A stretch of DNA of 64,000 nucleotides from Saprospiraceae bacterium (GTDB lineage: Bacteria; Bacteroidota; Bacteroidia; Chitinophagales; Saprospiraceae): NCBI GenBank assembly GCA_020436935.1, contig JAGQWX010000016.1, positions 29,226-93,225 on the forward strand, written 5' to 3'. Of this stretch, positions 8,177-17,428 are shown in pieces. Both the position numbers and the translations under genes were made by a program. The notes under the pieces are model-generated. The model was not told the DNA's origin. It worked only from the letters and a program-made list of their open reading frames with translations, and did no database searches. Numbering within the stretch: position 1 is the stretch's first letter; every line of letters begins with the position of its first letter.

Positions 8177-11100
8177 CAGACCTGATACCTTCATATTCGA
8201 CCTCATAATATATCAATCCTTTTACACTAATTTCATCTTTACTCAACTGAACTTCATTCCATCCCTGCTGGCATTGTATGCTCCTCTTTATGAGCAATTT
8301 ACCAGTAATATCGTACATTTTGAGTTCACTTTTTCCTGATTCCGGAACATGAATTCTGATGTTGGTTTTGTCATAGAAAGGATTAGGTTCGTTTTGTTTT
8401 ACAACAAATCCATCCGATATGGCAGATCTGTCAGTTAACATCAACGCAAAAACCTCCTGACCATTGTATACCATGGCATCAATCCTTTCATATTCCAAAG
8501 CTATTTGGTCTGCTTCAATCATTCCGGCTACTTCAATGCTGAACAATTCCTTCACCAATAAAGCGTCTCCTTGTGCGCTATGGAATGCAAAGCTAAGGGT
8601 GTGACGATCCGGGTTGTAAGTAACCATATCACTTATAACCGGCAGGTCCAGTTTTTTGATATCAGAGATTTTTACATGCTCAGGAAGCTTCAATTCAAAT
8701 TGCATAGCCATCAAATCCTGCTTTTCTTTCAGACTGATGGTCAGGGTAGTTGTATTTTCCCTGGTAACGTCTGCCTTAATTTCCAATGATTTGTATGCGC
8801 TGCTCCTGGTAGAAAGGTTGTTGATAGACCTGAAACCTGATCCGTCTACGTCTCCCAATTTTATTGCTTTGAAGTTGGCCGGTTTGGCAAAATCCTTGAT
8901 ATACCATTCTGTCGAAATGGGCCATGGTTTTTGCTGATCTGCAAATTGAGTGTTTTCAGGTATGAATAACCATCCAGAGCCTTTAGGGAATGTGCGGTCC
9001 ACACCCAATATCAATTTGCGCAATGATACGATATCGTCTACACTGACTTTCTGATCCTGGGTCACATCTGCAGCCAATATTTTGTATGGGCTATCCAATT
9101 TGGTCATTGCCAGAATGTGCCTTTGAATCTTGACCAAATCTATCGTGTTGATGCCCATCATTTGCTCGTCGGTTTTTGAAGCCTGGAGCATATAGTTGGC
9201 TGTTTCCAGATTGTTGAAAGCAAAACCTCCTGTGGAATTGTCCACTTTGGTATATTTCATAGACTTGCTGTCCATGTTCTGGAGGCTCAACTCTACATCT
9301 TTGATTACAAATCCATTTTCAGAAGACACAGATCCTTTGACAATTTTGTTGCCCGAGTGGCCACCATTGCACGAATTGCCATTGTCCTGTATGTCTATTT
9401 TTACCAAACAGTAATCCTGATTGCCTGTGGTATCAGTCACCCACATCTGCAAATTATTCAGTCCAATTTCATCACAGGTAAATCTTCTGCCTGTGTCTCT
9501 TGTATCTTGAGAAAATGAAAACCTGAGCTTGCCCCCACAATTGTCGAAACTACCTTTGTCGAAGTCTTTTGCCCAAATGTCTACAAATCCACCAGAGGGC
9601 ATAATGACCGTTTGAATTTCAGCAAAACAATATGGAGTAGGTTTTTTACAGTCTTTCACATAAAATATCTGCTCACATTTGCTGGTATTTCCACAGCCGT
9701 CTGTGACCTGCCAAATGACTTTATGTCTTCCAACAGTGTACAACCCACTGATGTCATTGCCTATGCCCATTGTATCTATGGTGCCATTATTGTTGAGATC
9801 AATTTCGAACTTCCAATGCAAGTCTTTTTCAGGTGTACAATCATCCTTTGCTTTGCCTTTAAACTGGATAAACCCATAACAATTTGCTTCATATGTACAG
9901 AATGTGGTATCACGGCAATTGTCAAATACAGGCTTTTGGTTATTGGTAATTTTGATCACCTGTACGTGGGTATATTTATACCTTTCGGGATATAGCTGGT
10001 TGTAATTACACCAGTCAATGATGGTCCACGTTCTCAAAATTTTAAAACATACGCCTTCGACCTGGGTAAATACATGGTCCTTATACTGAGATCCGATCAG
10101 CCTGCAGCTGTCTGCATCCCACTTCGGTCTGCCCGTGTATGCGGGGTCTGTATCTATGTCCATGCATCCATTGATGATGGTATCTCTGACGGTTTGCCAT
10201 ATGATATCGTCATAGTCCAATGGATCCAGCCCAAGCACCGTAATCATCTGTACGCAGCTGTCTTTTCTTCCGTCTTTGTCTTCCGCAAACCACTTTCTTT
10301 TGATGACTCCAATTCCACATTGGTTGACATTAGACGAGTCTTTTTTATAAATCATTGGATTGGCACAATTGTCAATAGCTGTTGCTTTGCCAACTACGTC
10401 ATAATCTTCCAGATTGGTACCACAGTCCACTGTGATATCAGGAGGACAAGTGATTTTTGGGTTGATTTTGTCCTGAACCCTCACTGTCACCATACAAGTA
10501 TTGTAATTGCCATACTTATCAGTAACTCTGAGAGCAACCATGATGTCTTTTCCAACATCAGCACAGCAGAAATATACCCTCTTTACCCATTCTATATTGT
10601 TGTAACCACAAGCCGCTGTCATCCTTCTGGCGTCAAACTCAATGTCTGTACACCTGTCAAATGAACCATCATCCAGAGTTATTGCATCAAGAGAACCAAC
10701 ACCGTTGTTGTTGAGGGTTACGATGGTATGCTCGTCACAAATGACGTTTGGAGCTGTCTTATCAGCTACAATGATGTCACCAAATTTATATGTAAAATTG
10801 CCACATACATCTTCCAGCTTGTACCTGATGCGCACTTTGCCAACCGGCAAGCCATTGATGGTGTATTTTTCTCCCATCTTTACTACACCGACCGTAGAAT
10901 AAAATGGATCGACAGGAAAATTGCCCCATTTGTCAGCTACAACATAGGCAACTGAATAAAAATTCTCTGAACAGTCCATCACATTCGTCGGTGCAGGGAC
11001 CATCCAATTGGCCAAACAAGTGTAACCATCGGCAGGAACAATCAGGCTGTCTATTGAGATCACTCCTGTTGGGCCCTCGTCGTCCGTAATTTTTATAACC

Positions 11101-12020
11101 TGAATGTCTGTTGCAAGTTCGCTGGTACACCAGTCCATGACTGTCCAGGTCCTGAATATCTTTTTAGATGCCCCACAAATCATTATTTGCTGATCAACAT
11201 AGGTGCTGTTCAATTCGCAAAATGATGTATTGGGGTGAATGGGAAATCCATCCATGGTTTTGGGAATGCCGGTTTCACTGATGTCCGGATATTTATTTCC
11301 GTTCTTATCCCAGTTCTCCTTGTTGGCACAATCGAGCGCCCCATCTTCTATGTTGTCTTTATTGAGTGGGAACATAATTTCGTCCAGACCTACCTTTCTG
11401 TAGTAAACAACTCTTGTACAAATGGGTGAAACATTTCCGCTTTTATCAGTGGCCTGGTAGGTGATTCTTCTTATGGCACTAAATGCTGTGCTACAGCCTA
11501 TGTCCTCAACGTCATTGCTGATTTCCTTAACTGTATTGTTTTCTCCACAATTATCAATCGCAAGCGGAAGCTGGAAAGTTCTTTTGTCATAACAGCTGAT
11601 GGTGATCGGTTCAGGGCAAATGATCGTAGGCGGGGTTTTATCTTCTACCGTCAATTTTCCCCAACATTCATTGTGATCCGAAATGATTTTTACATTGAAA
11701 GTTTTACCTACATGGGTATGGTTGAGATTTGGAGAGCCAGGAATAGGAACATTGTTAGATCCCATAATGACTACCTCGTAATAACAATCCTGAAGAAGTC
11801 CGTCTCCTTCTAGCATAACATCTGGAGTGATCGTGATCTCACAGTCATCATCCATGGAAATGTTGACATTTTTATTGCAAATCAATGGACATTGAGCATC
11901 CATCTGAACGGCAAATAATGCCATCAACACCATGAGCAAAATCCAGACTTTACCCGAAGTCTTGCGATTTCTTTTTTGCACAGAGGATTGGGTGATTGTA
12001 TGTGTAGAAGATTTTCTCAT
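8154..12020 (-). CDS. Giant secreted protein with HYR-like repeats, dockerin-like pair, cohesin-like domain and T9SS type A tail
   Basis: The ATG at 12020 gives 1288 residues and a gap of 10 bases to the upstream regulator. An in-frame ATG at 12056 would overlap that gene by 26 bases and adds nothing to the signal peptide. A long basic N-region precedes the hydrophobic core VWILLMVLMALFAV, with cleavage near DAQ/C. The Cys-rich HYR/Ig-like array is paralogous to the protein at 1-3228. At about 955-1065 there is a dockerin-like region: degenerate loop plus IDLVKIQRHIL, then DVTQDQKVSVDD plus IVSLRKLIL, closing with LGDVDGSG. A cohesin-like beta domain follows (about 1079-1205). The last ~83 residues are a T9SS type A (Por secretion) sorting domain (QNEPNPF, MYDITGK, C-terminal KKMLIL). 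Carrying both module types, it could link several partners (inference). Confidence 0.9.
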   Translation of the reverse strand: MRKSSTHTITQSSVQKRNRKTSGKVWILLMVLMALFAVQMDAQCPLICNKNVNISMDDDCEITITPDVMLEGDGLLQDCYYEVVIMGSNNVPIPGSPNLNHTHVGKTFNVKIISDHNECWGKLTVEDKTPPTIICPEPITISCYDKRTFQLPLAIDNCGENNTVKEISNDVEDIGCSTAFSAIRRITYQATDKSGNVSPICTRVVYYRKVGLDEIMFPLNKDNIEDGALDCANKENWDKNGNKYPDISETGIPKTMDGFPIHPNTSFCELNSTYVDQQIMICGASKKIFRTWTVMDWCTSELATDIQVIKITDDEGPTGVISIDSLIVPADGYTCLANWMVPAPTNVMDCSENFYSVAYVVADKWGNFPVDPFYSTVGVVKMGEKYTINGLPVGKVRIRYKLEDVCGNFTYKFGDIIVADKTAPNVICDEHTIVTLNNNGVGSLDAITLDDGSFDRCTDIEFDARRMTAACGYNNIEWVKRVYFCCADVGKDIMVALRVTDKYGNYNTCMVTVRVQDKINPKITCPPDITVDCGTNLEDYDVVGKATAIDNCANPMIYKKDSSNVNQCGIGVIKRKWFAEDKDGRKDSCVQMITVLGLDPLDYDDIIWQTVRDTIINGCMDIDTDPAYTGRPKWDADSCRLIGSQYKDHVFTQVEGVCFKILRTWTIIDWCNYNQLYPERYKYTHVQVIKITNNQKPVFDNCRDTTFCTYEANCYGFIQFKGKAKDDCTPEKDLHWKFEIDLNNNGTIDTMGIGNDISGLYTVGRHKVIWQVTDGCGNTSKCEQIFYVKDCKKPTPYCFAEIQTVIMPSGGFVDIWAKDFDKGSFDNCGGKLRFSFSQDTRDTGRRFTCDEIGLNNLQMWVTDTTGNQDYCLVKIDIQDNGNSCNGGHSGNKIVKGSVSSENGFVIKDVELSLQNMDSKSMKYTKVDNSTGGFAFNNLETANYMLQASKTDEQMMGINTIDLVKIQRHILAMTKLDSPYKILAADVTQDQKVSVDDIVSLRKLILGVDRTFPKGSGWLFIPENTQFADQQKPWPISTEWYIKDFAKPANFKAIKLGDVDGSGFRSINNLSTRSSAYKSLEIKADVTRENTTTLTISLKEKQDLMAMQFELKLPEHVKISDIKKLDLPVISDMVTYNPDRHTLSFAFHSAQGDALLVKELFSIEVAGMIEADQIALEYERIDAMVYNGQEVFALMLTDRSAISDGFVVKQNEPNPFYDKTNIRIHVPESGKSELKMYDITGKLLIKRSIQCQQGWNEVQLSKDEISVKGLIYYEVEYEGIRSVKKMLIL

Positions 12021-12030
12021 CAATGCGTAT

Positions 12031-12705
12031 TTAATTTTCAACCAAGCCATTTTCAAAAGCCGTTTTTATCAAACCTATGGTGTTGTTGACACGAAGTTTT
12101 TTCATGATATTTTTTTTGTGAACAGCAACAGTTTGTTCGCTGATATATAATTGGTCGGCTATTTCTTTTGTAGAATTGGCATTTACAATGCCCTTTAAAA
12201 TTTCGATTTCACGAGAGGAAAGTTTCTGTCGAATTTCAAAACTATCCGGCAAATCATCCTCGTCTTTTTCTTTGGTAGGTTTTGTAGGGTATAATTTTGG
12301 AGAAATACTCAAATGAGATGACAAATAGTTTTCACCTTCCATCACCTTTTCAATGGCATTTTTTAATCCTTCAAGGTTCTCCTTTTTGGAAATGTATCCG
12401 TCTACTCCATCAACAAAAGCTTGTTTGACATATTCGCTGCCTTCGTACTTTGATAAGACGATGAACTTGTTTTCGGGGTATTCCTTCTTAGCTCTTTCTA
12501 AAAATTCCTTCCAGGTTATTCCTTTCATATTCAGCTCAAAAAGGATCAATGCCCTGCTTTCTTTGTGGTTTTTGAAAAAATCCTGGGGGTCATTGTAGGT
12601 ATTTACAATTTCAAATGCCTCAAAAGCACCAAGTCTGCTCAATTGCAACAAGCTGTCTGTCAGTATTTTATCTTGGTCTATTATGGTCATTTTCAAATCT
12701 GGCAT
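12031..12705 (-). CDS. LuxR/NarL-type response regulator with Glu at the phosphoacceptor site
   Basis: The 224-residue protein has a receiver domain (1-125) and a C-terminal LuxR-type helix-turn-helix (about 160-220: LSSREIEIL, STKEIADQLYISEQTVAVHKKNI). The acidic pocket (D10, D12), the switch Ser in VLSK and the conserved Lys in GYISKK are present. The phosphorylated Asp is replaced by Glu57 (ALILFELNMKG; codon GAG), a phosphomimetic-like change seen in atypical response regulators. No histidine kinase is encoded nearby. Its stop is 10 bases before the start of the dockerin/cohesin protein gene, so the regulator and that cargo are probably one operon. It could sense something other than phosphorylation, or be constitutively active (inference). 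Confidence 0.92.
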   Translation of the reverse strand: MPDLKMTIIDQDKILTDSLLQLSRLGAFEAFEIVNTYNDPQDFFKNHKESRALILFELNMKGITWKEFLERAKKEYPENKFIVLSKYEGSEYVKQAFVDGVDGYISKKENLEGLKNAIEKVMEGENYLSSHLSISPKLYPTKPTKEKDEDDLPDSFEIRQKLSSREIEILKGIVNANSTKEIADQLYISEQTVAVHKKNIMKKLRVNNTIGLIKTAFENGLVEN

Positions 12706-12897
12706 CTTATACCAATAATGGTAGTTATTATATTAGAAAAATTCTTAATTTATATAATACCAAAATATGTGCCAAACTGTCGTTCAGGTGGTTTCAAATT
12801 AAAAATAAATGTAATTTGTTTGCTGTAAGGGAATGTAAGCCCACTTATGTATGGATCAACCGGAGTATAAAAAGGCCTTATAAAAATTGGGGAAACA

Positions 12898-13566
12898 CTA
12901 GGATTCGTTTTTCAGCGCTCCTCTGAACATTTTAAGAATATGTGTTTTGAGGTCTTTGAGCGAGTGGTTGAACAATGGCATACTCGCATCACCTGATGCA
13001 GCTTTGACCTTTACATATCCTACCACAGCCGTCCAGGTATGGAGTGTCTGGAACATGGGGTCGATGTCTGCTTTGATGCTTCCATCGATGATGCCTTTTT
13101 GGATCTCTGTGGCGTAAATCTTGTATGGCAGATTGTGCAATTCCTGTACCTTTATAAAGTAGGAGCTCTCCTTTAGGGCCTCGGTAAGTTTTGAATCGTC
13201 GGCAATCGCGGAGGTAGATCTGATCAATGAAAAATAATCCAGAAGTACTTCAGAATATAAATAATTATCGTCACAGAAATTCATAAAGTCCTCCATCAAT
13301 CCCATACAGACATCCAGACCATTCTCCTCAGATAGCTTTTTGATACATCTCGCATAACTATCTGCCAAGGCCTGTAAAGCCCGATAGGTGACCGCCATGT
13401 AGAGATTTTCTTTGGATTGAAAATAAGAATACAAGGTCACCTTTGTGATACCGGCCAACTTTGCCACGTCTTCCATACGGGCATTTTTATAACCCACATG
13501 AGAAAAAACATCTTCAGCTGCGTCAATGATAGCGTTCTCTTTCTTTTGTCTTGTTGGTATTTTCAT
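12898..13566 (-). CDS. TetR/AcrR family transcriptional regulator
   Basis: A 222-residue protein with a TetR N-terminal DNA-binding domain (about 8-55: AIIDAAEDVFSHVGYKNARM, DVAKLAGITKVTLYSYFQSKENLY) and an all-helical ligand/dimer domain behind it. It is divergent from prfC, with 266 bases between them. A 6-base inverted repeat (13592-13597 and 13612-13617) lies just upstream but its spacing is loose. The ligand and targets cannot be told. It is 192 bases upstream of the response regulator in the same direction, so co-transcription is possible but not shown. Confidence 0.9.
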   Translation of the reverse strand: MKIPTRQKKENAIIDAAEDVFSHVGYKNARMEDVAKLAGITKVTLYSYFQSKENLYMAVTYRALQALADSYARCIKKLSEENGLDVCMGLMEDFMNFCDDNYLYSEVLLDYFSLIRSTSAIADDSKLTEALKESSYFIKVQELHNLPYKIYATEIQKGIIDGSIKADIDPMFQTLHTWTAVVGYVKVKAASGDASMPLFNHSLKDLKTHILKMFRGALKNES

Positions 13567-13806
13567 TCCCGGATGCTGTAACTTTAGAAGTTTTGATACC
13601 TTATGATAAAGATCAAATAATACAATTGGATACTCTTATTAGTGCACGAAAATAAACTTTAATTTGTGATTACGGCAAAACAAAAAATTATAATTCAAAA
13701 TCCCATTCTTTTAAGCCCACTTGATGTTTCATTTGGCTTTGGGCTGTGTATAGCTGCTAATAAAAACTTAAATAATTGAGGTTTACTCATTCACCACTAA
13801 AAATTT

Positions 13807-13814
13807 TATTTTTG
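13807..13814 (+). promoter_or_regulatory. Candidate -7 box of prfC
   Basis: TATTTTTG, an exact TAnnTTTG match, 21 bases before the ATG at 13836. A GTTT sequence 22 bases upstream may serve as -33. Confidence 0.6.
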
Positions 13815-13835
13815 CGCCCCTAATCATAAGTATTG

Positions 13836-15416
13836 ATGGACAGACTGAGCGAAATAAACAGAAGAAGGACCTTTGGTATCGTATCCCACCCCGATGCGGG
13901 AAAAACAACACTGACAGAAAAGCTACTGCTATTTGGGGGCGCTATACAAATAGCCGGGGCGGTGAAGTCCAATAAAATCAAGAAGCATGCTACTTCAGAT
14001 TTTATGGAGATAGAAAAACAAAGGGGCATTTCCGTTGCCACTTCTGTCATGGCTTTTGAATACAGAGACAAACAAATCAATATTCTGGATACACCCGGTC
14101 ACAAAGACTTTGCTGAAGATACCTACAGGACACTTACTGCTGTGGACAGTGTCATCGTAGTCATTGACGTGGCAAAAGGGGTAGAGGAGCAAACAGAAAA
14201 ACTGGTCAGCGTCTGCCGAATGCGCAAAACTCCCATCATAGTGTTTATCAACAAGCTCGACCGCGAAGGAAAAGATGCCGTTGACCTGCTCGATGAAGTA
14301 GAAGAAAAACTGGGATTGAGGGTGATGCCCCTGTCATGGCCCATAGGTATGGGTCAATTGTTCCAGGGAGTGTATAACATCTATGATCAAAAGCTGGTGA
14401 TTTTCTCCCCGCACGGCAAACAAAATGAGGAAGACATCATAGAAATCGCTGACCTCAGCGATGATACTCTGGATAAAAAAGTAGGTAAAAAAGCAGCAGA
14501 TTTGCTCAGAGAAGAGATAGAAATCGTTACCTCAGTATATCCATCATTTGACAGAAGCGCTTATCTGAATGGAGATCTGTCTCCGGTATTCTTTGGTAGT
14601 GCCGTCAATAACTTCGGTGTGAAAGAACTTTTGGACTGTTTCGTTGACATCGCCCCACCACCTAGAGACAGAGAAACGGAAGAACGCATCGTCGAACCGG
14701 AAGAAGAAAAGTTTTCGGGCTTTGTTTTTAAAATCCATGCCAATATGGATCCCAAACACAGAGACAGGATAGCATTCCTTCGCATTTGTTCCGGAACATT
14801 CCAAAGAAATACCAACTACCTCCATGTCAGGCAGGCGAGGCAGATGAAATTTTCAAACCCTACTGCCTTCATGGCTGCCAAAAAAGAAGTCATTGACGAA
14901 GCCTTTCCCGGAGACATTGTTGGTCTTTACGACTCCGGCAACTTTAAAATTGGGGATGCTTTAACAGAAGGCGAAGTATTGCATTTTAAGGGCATCCCGA
15001 GTTTTTCACCAGAGCAATTCAGATATGTGAACAATACAGACCCAATGAAAACCAAACAACTCAATAAAGGTCTGGACCAGCTGATGGATGAAGGTGTTGC
15101 ACAGATGTTTACCAAAATTGACAACAACAGGAAAATTGTTGGTACAGTTGGAGCCCTGCAGTTTGATGTCATCCAGTACCGCCTTCAAAACGAATACGGT
15201 GCAAGTTGTGATTATGAGCCCGTCAACTTGCACAAAGCTTGCTGGGTACACTGTAAGGATGAGAAAAAACTCAACGAATTCATTAGCAGAAGAAGAAGGG
15301 ATCTCGCTGAGGACACTGACGGAAAATTGGTGTATCTTGCAGAATCCGCCTGGGCCCTCAAGACAGTACAGGACAATCATCCTGATGTAGAATTCAAATT
15401 TACGAGTGAGGTCTAA
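13836..15416 (+). CDS. prfC: Peptide chain release factor 3
   Basis: RF3 is the translational GTPase that recycles RF1/RF2 from the ribosome after termination. The 526-residue length and domain order fit: G1 (SHPDAGKTT, 17-25), the switch region around KQRGIS, G3 (DTPGHKDF), G4 (NKLDREGKD), followed by the beta-barrel and the RF3 C-terminal domain ([14 protein letters not shown] [15 protein letters not shown]). A TTG one codon upstream is in frame, but the ATG at 13836 is the natural start. Its own promoter lies just upstream. A small lipoprotein gene follows after 30 bases. Confidence 0.97.
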   Translation: MDRLSEINRRRTFGIVSHPDAGKTTLTEKLLLFGGAIQIAGAVKSNKIKKHATSDFMEIEKQRGISVATSVMAFEYRDKQINILDTPGHKDFAEDTYRTLTAVDSVIVVIDVAKGVEEQTEKLVSVCRMRKTPIIVFINKLDREGKDAVDLLDEVEEKLGLRVMPLSWPIGMGQLFQGVYNIYDQKLVIFSPHGKQNEEDIIEIADLSDDTLDKKVGKKAADLLREEIEIVTSVYPSFDRSAYLNGDLSPVFFGSAVNNFGVKELLDCFVDIAPPPRDRETEERIVEPEEEKFSGFVFKIHANMDPKHRDRIAFLRICSGTFQRNTNYLHVRQARQMKFSNPTAFMAAKKEVIDEAFPGDIVGLYDSGNFKIGDALTEGEVLHFKGIPSFSPEQFRYVNNTDPMKTKQLNKGLDQLMDEGVAQMFTKIDNNRKIVGTVGALQFDVIQYRLQNEYGASCDYEPVNLHKACWVHCKDEKKLNEFISRRRRDLAEDTDGKLVYLAESAWALKTVQDNHPDVEFKFTSEV

Positions 15417-15446
15417 GGCAAATTATTGACTGATAAAACCAACACC

Positions 15447-16055
15447 ATGCGATTACACTTACTTACTTTATGCATTGTTCTGTTGTTTTCGTCCTGTGCT
15501 TCTATCACAGGCTTCGAAGAGGGCAGAACCAACGGAGAAAACAAACACTCGGTTTTGGCGTCTGCCAATTTTACCTATATTCCTGACCTTGGCGATGACT
15601 CTATACTGGGTTCATCGGGAGGAGCCCCTTTTATCGAAGCATCTTATAAATATGGCATTAAAGAAAAGCTCGACATTGGTATAAGGGCCAATACATTTCT
15701 GAATCTTGCTGTCAACAGTAAGTTCCAACTCCTGGGGGACCAACAATCCAAAGGTGCACTTTCTACAGGCATTGAACTCGGGATTTTTGCTGGGCTAAGC
15801 GTGTGGAATGTACAGATTCCTCTGATGGCCTCTTATTATCCAAAAGACAATATATGCCTATATGTCAATCCGAGATACATCTTTCAGACTGCCGGAGCTC
15901 AGACAGAAGGTGCCAACTATATTGGATCAAATCTTGGAGTTTTGTTTGGAAGCAAGAACAAGTTTGGAATAGACCTGGCCTTTTATAAGGTAGGTGCAGC
16001 CAGCGAGTTTGCTACCATGCTCAACCTTGGCCTGGGTTACAAGTTTGTTTTTTAG
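15447..16055 (+). CDS. Small lipoprotein with beta-barrel-like body, function unknown
   Basis: From the ATG at 15447 the 202-residue product has a lipoprotein signal peptide with lipobox LFSSC near residue 14. The rest alternates hydrophobic and polar residues with many aromatic-rich strands and ends in an outer-membrane style Phe (LGLGYKFVF). This suggests a small outer-membrane barrel or a lipid-anchored barrel-like protein. I do not recognise a named family. An in-frame TTG at 15426 would add seven polar residues and spoil the signal peptide. It lies between prfC and the O-antigen-ligase-like gene in the same direction. Confidence 0.8.
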   Translation: MRLHLLTLCIVLLFSSCASITGFEEGRTNGENKHSVLASANFTYIPDLGDDSILGSSGGAPFIEASYKYGIKEKLDIGIRANTFLNLAVNSKFQLLGDQQSKGALSTGIELGIFAGLSVWNVQIPLMASYYPKDNICLYVNPRYIFQTAGAQTEGANYIGSNLGVLFGSKNKFGIDLAFYKVGAASEFATMLNLGLGYKFVF

Positions 16056-16071
16056 AACTTAGGAATTTTTG

Positions 16072-17304
16072 ATGAATCAAACTCCAACCATTCAAAAAGC
16101 GCTCCATATGCTGGCCATTACAGGGGTGTTTCTTCTTTTGTTTGGATTTTTCTTCAACAGGGTTGTTTTTAATATTGGTGTGTTTTTCACGGCACTCTTC
16201 ATTATATTCCAAAGAGCATGGTACAAAAGCCTTTTGGAAGACAAGTACCTGCTTAGTTTTGCCTTCCTTCCCATTGTCGTTTTACTCGCAGACCTTTTCC
16301 ATAGTCCCGAATCGATCCTAAAGACAACATTTTTCAACAAGCTGATGCTTTTGGAAATGCCATTGTTCATCTATTTGTGGAAACCTTCTGCACAAATGGT
16401 AAAGCTTGTACATTATTGCCTTTATATCTTTCTTTTGATCAATACCGCGTACAGCCTTTTCACTTATTTAGATGATCCTGCCCTCGTTGTAAAAAATTAT
16501 GAGTTTGCAAAGGTGTTGAGCGTGCTGTCTTTTCGGGACCACATTCGGATCAGCTGGCTCGCCGCTTTAAGTGTGGTTTTGGCTTTTTTCGATTTCAGGC
16601 AATCAAAAGAAAAACTTACCAGGGCTTTCTTTCTATCCTACATGATCATACAAGTAGCCTACCTACACATTTTGAGTGCAAAGACCGGTCTATTGTGTTT
16701 GTATGTTTCGGCGTTGATTTTATTGTTCTACACCTTGTTTTCAGGCAAAAACAAGTGGGCTTCATGGCTGATTCTGGCAGGTATCTGTCTGGCACCAATT
16801 GTTGCCTACAAAACCATTCCTTCGTTTTATTACAGGGTCAATTATATCCGATGGGACGTTGGCACTGCACTCAGCGGTGCTGAGCAACCAGGACTGAGCG
16901 ATGGTGCAAGAATATACAGTCTTCAGGCAGGCATGGAACAATTTAAAGACAGTCCCTTTTTGGGCTCAGGCTTTATTGGTATAAAAAAGACCACGGATGC
17001 CTGGTACGCTGAGCACAAATCTTTTATCATCGATGCTCAGAAAATACTTCCTTCCAGCGAATTACTCATTTTCGCCATTGGAGGAGGAATATTGGCGCTG
17101 ATTGTCTTGCTTGTCCATTTTGCCATCCCTTTCTTTTCATTTGACTTGTGGAAAAATGGATTTTTTTCCTCTATTTATATCCCTGCAGTGCTTACTTTTT
17201 CATACGAAACCCATTTTGAAGGACAGACTACTTTATTTGTATATGCCTTTTGGGTCTTTTGGATATATGCATTGAATAAAAAGTATATCGGAGTATTCCG
17301 TTGA
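16072..17304 (+). CDS. O-antigen ligase/polymerase-like membrane protein (Wzy_C type)
   Basis: A 410-residue polytopic protein with about ten to twelve predicted helices and a large periplasmic loop (about 265-320) containing the Wzy_C-like signature DGARIYSLQAGMEQF followed by DSPFLGSGF. Members ligate O-antigen to lipid A core or polymerise surface glycans in the inner membrane. No glycan cluster surrounds it, so the substrate is unknown. The start is the ATG at 16072; a TTG one codon earlier is in frame. It follows the lipoprotein by 16 bases and may share its transcript. Confidence 0.8.
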   Translation: MNQTPTIQKALHMLAITGVFLLLFGFFFNRVVFNIGVFFTALFIIFQRAWYKSLLEDKYLLSFAFLPIVVLLADLFHSPESILKTTFFNKLMLLEMPLFIYLWKPSAQMVKLVHYCLYIFLLINTAYSLFTYLDDPALVVKNYEFAKVLSVLSFRDHIRISWLAALSVVLAFFDFRQSKEKLTRAFFLSYMIIQVAYLHILSAKTGLLCLYVSALILLFYTLFSGKNKWASWLILAGICLAPIVAYKTIPSFYYRVNYIRWDVGTALSGAEQPGLSDGARIYSLQAGMEQFKDSPFLGSGFIGIKKTTDAWYAEHKSFIIDAQKILPSSELLIFAIGGGILALIVLLVHFAIPFFSFDLWKNGFFSSIYIPAVLTFSYETHFEGQTTLFVYAFWVFWIYALNKKYIGVFR

Positions 17305-17428
17305 TTTGACGCATATGATGGCTTGAGATTTGCCCTTAAAATCATTTCAGGTGACCTTATTTCTAGATGATAATCCAACATTTGCGTACATTCGCCACTG
17401 ATTTTTCAACTCAATCAGAACATACGGC

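Noticed and set aside
12706..12897. AT-rich inverted repeats between the response regulator and TetR genes
   Set aside because: Short and imperfect; no arrangement stood out above what the base composition gives.
13592..13617. TTTGAT/ATCAAA inverted repeat upstream of the TetR gene as its operator
   Set aside because: Arms are only 6 bases with a 14-base gap, which is common by chance in AT-rich DNA and unlike compact TetR operators.
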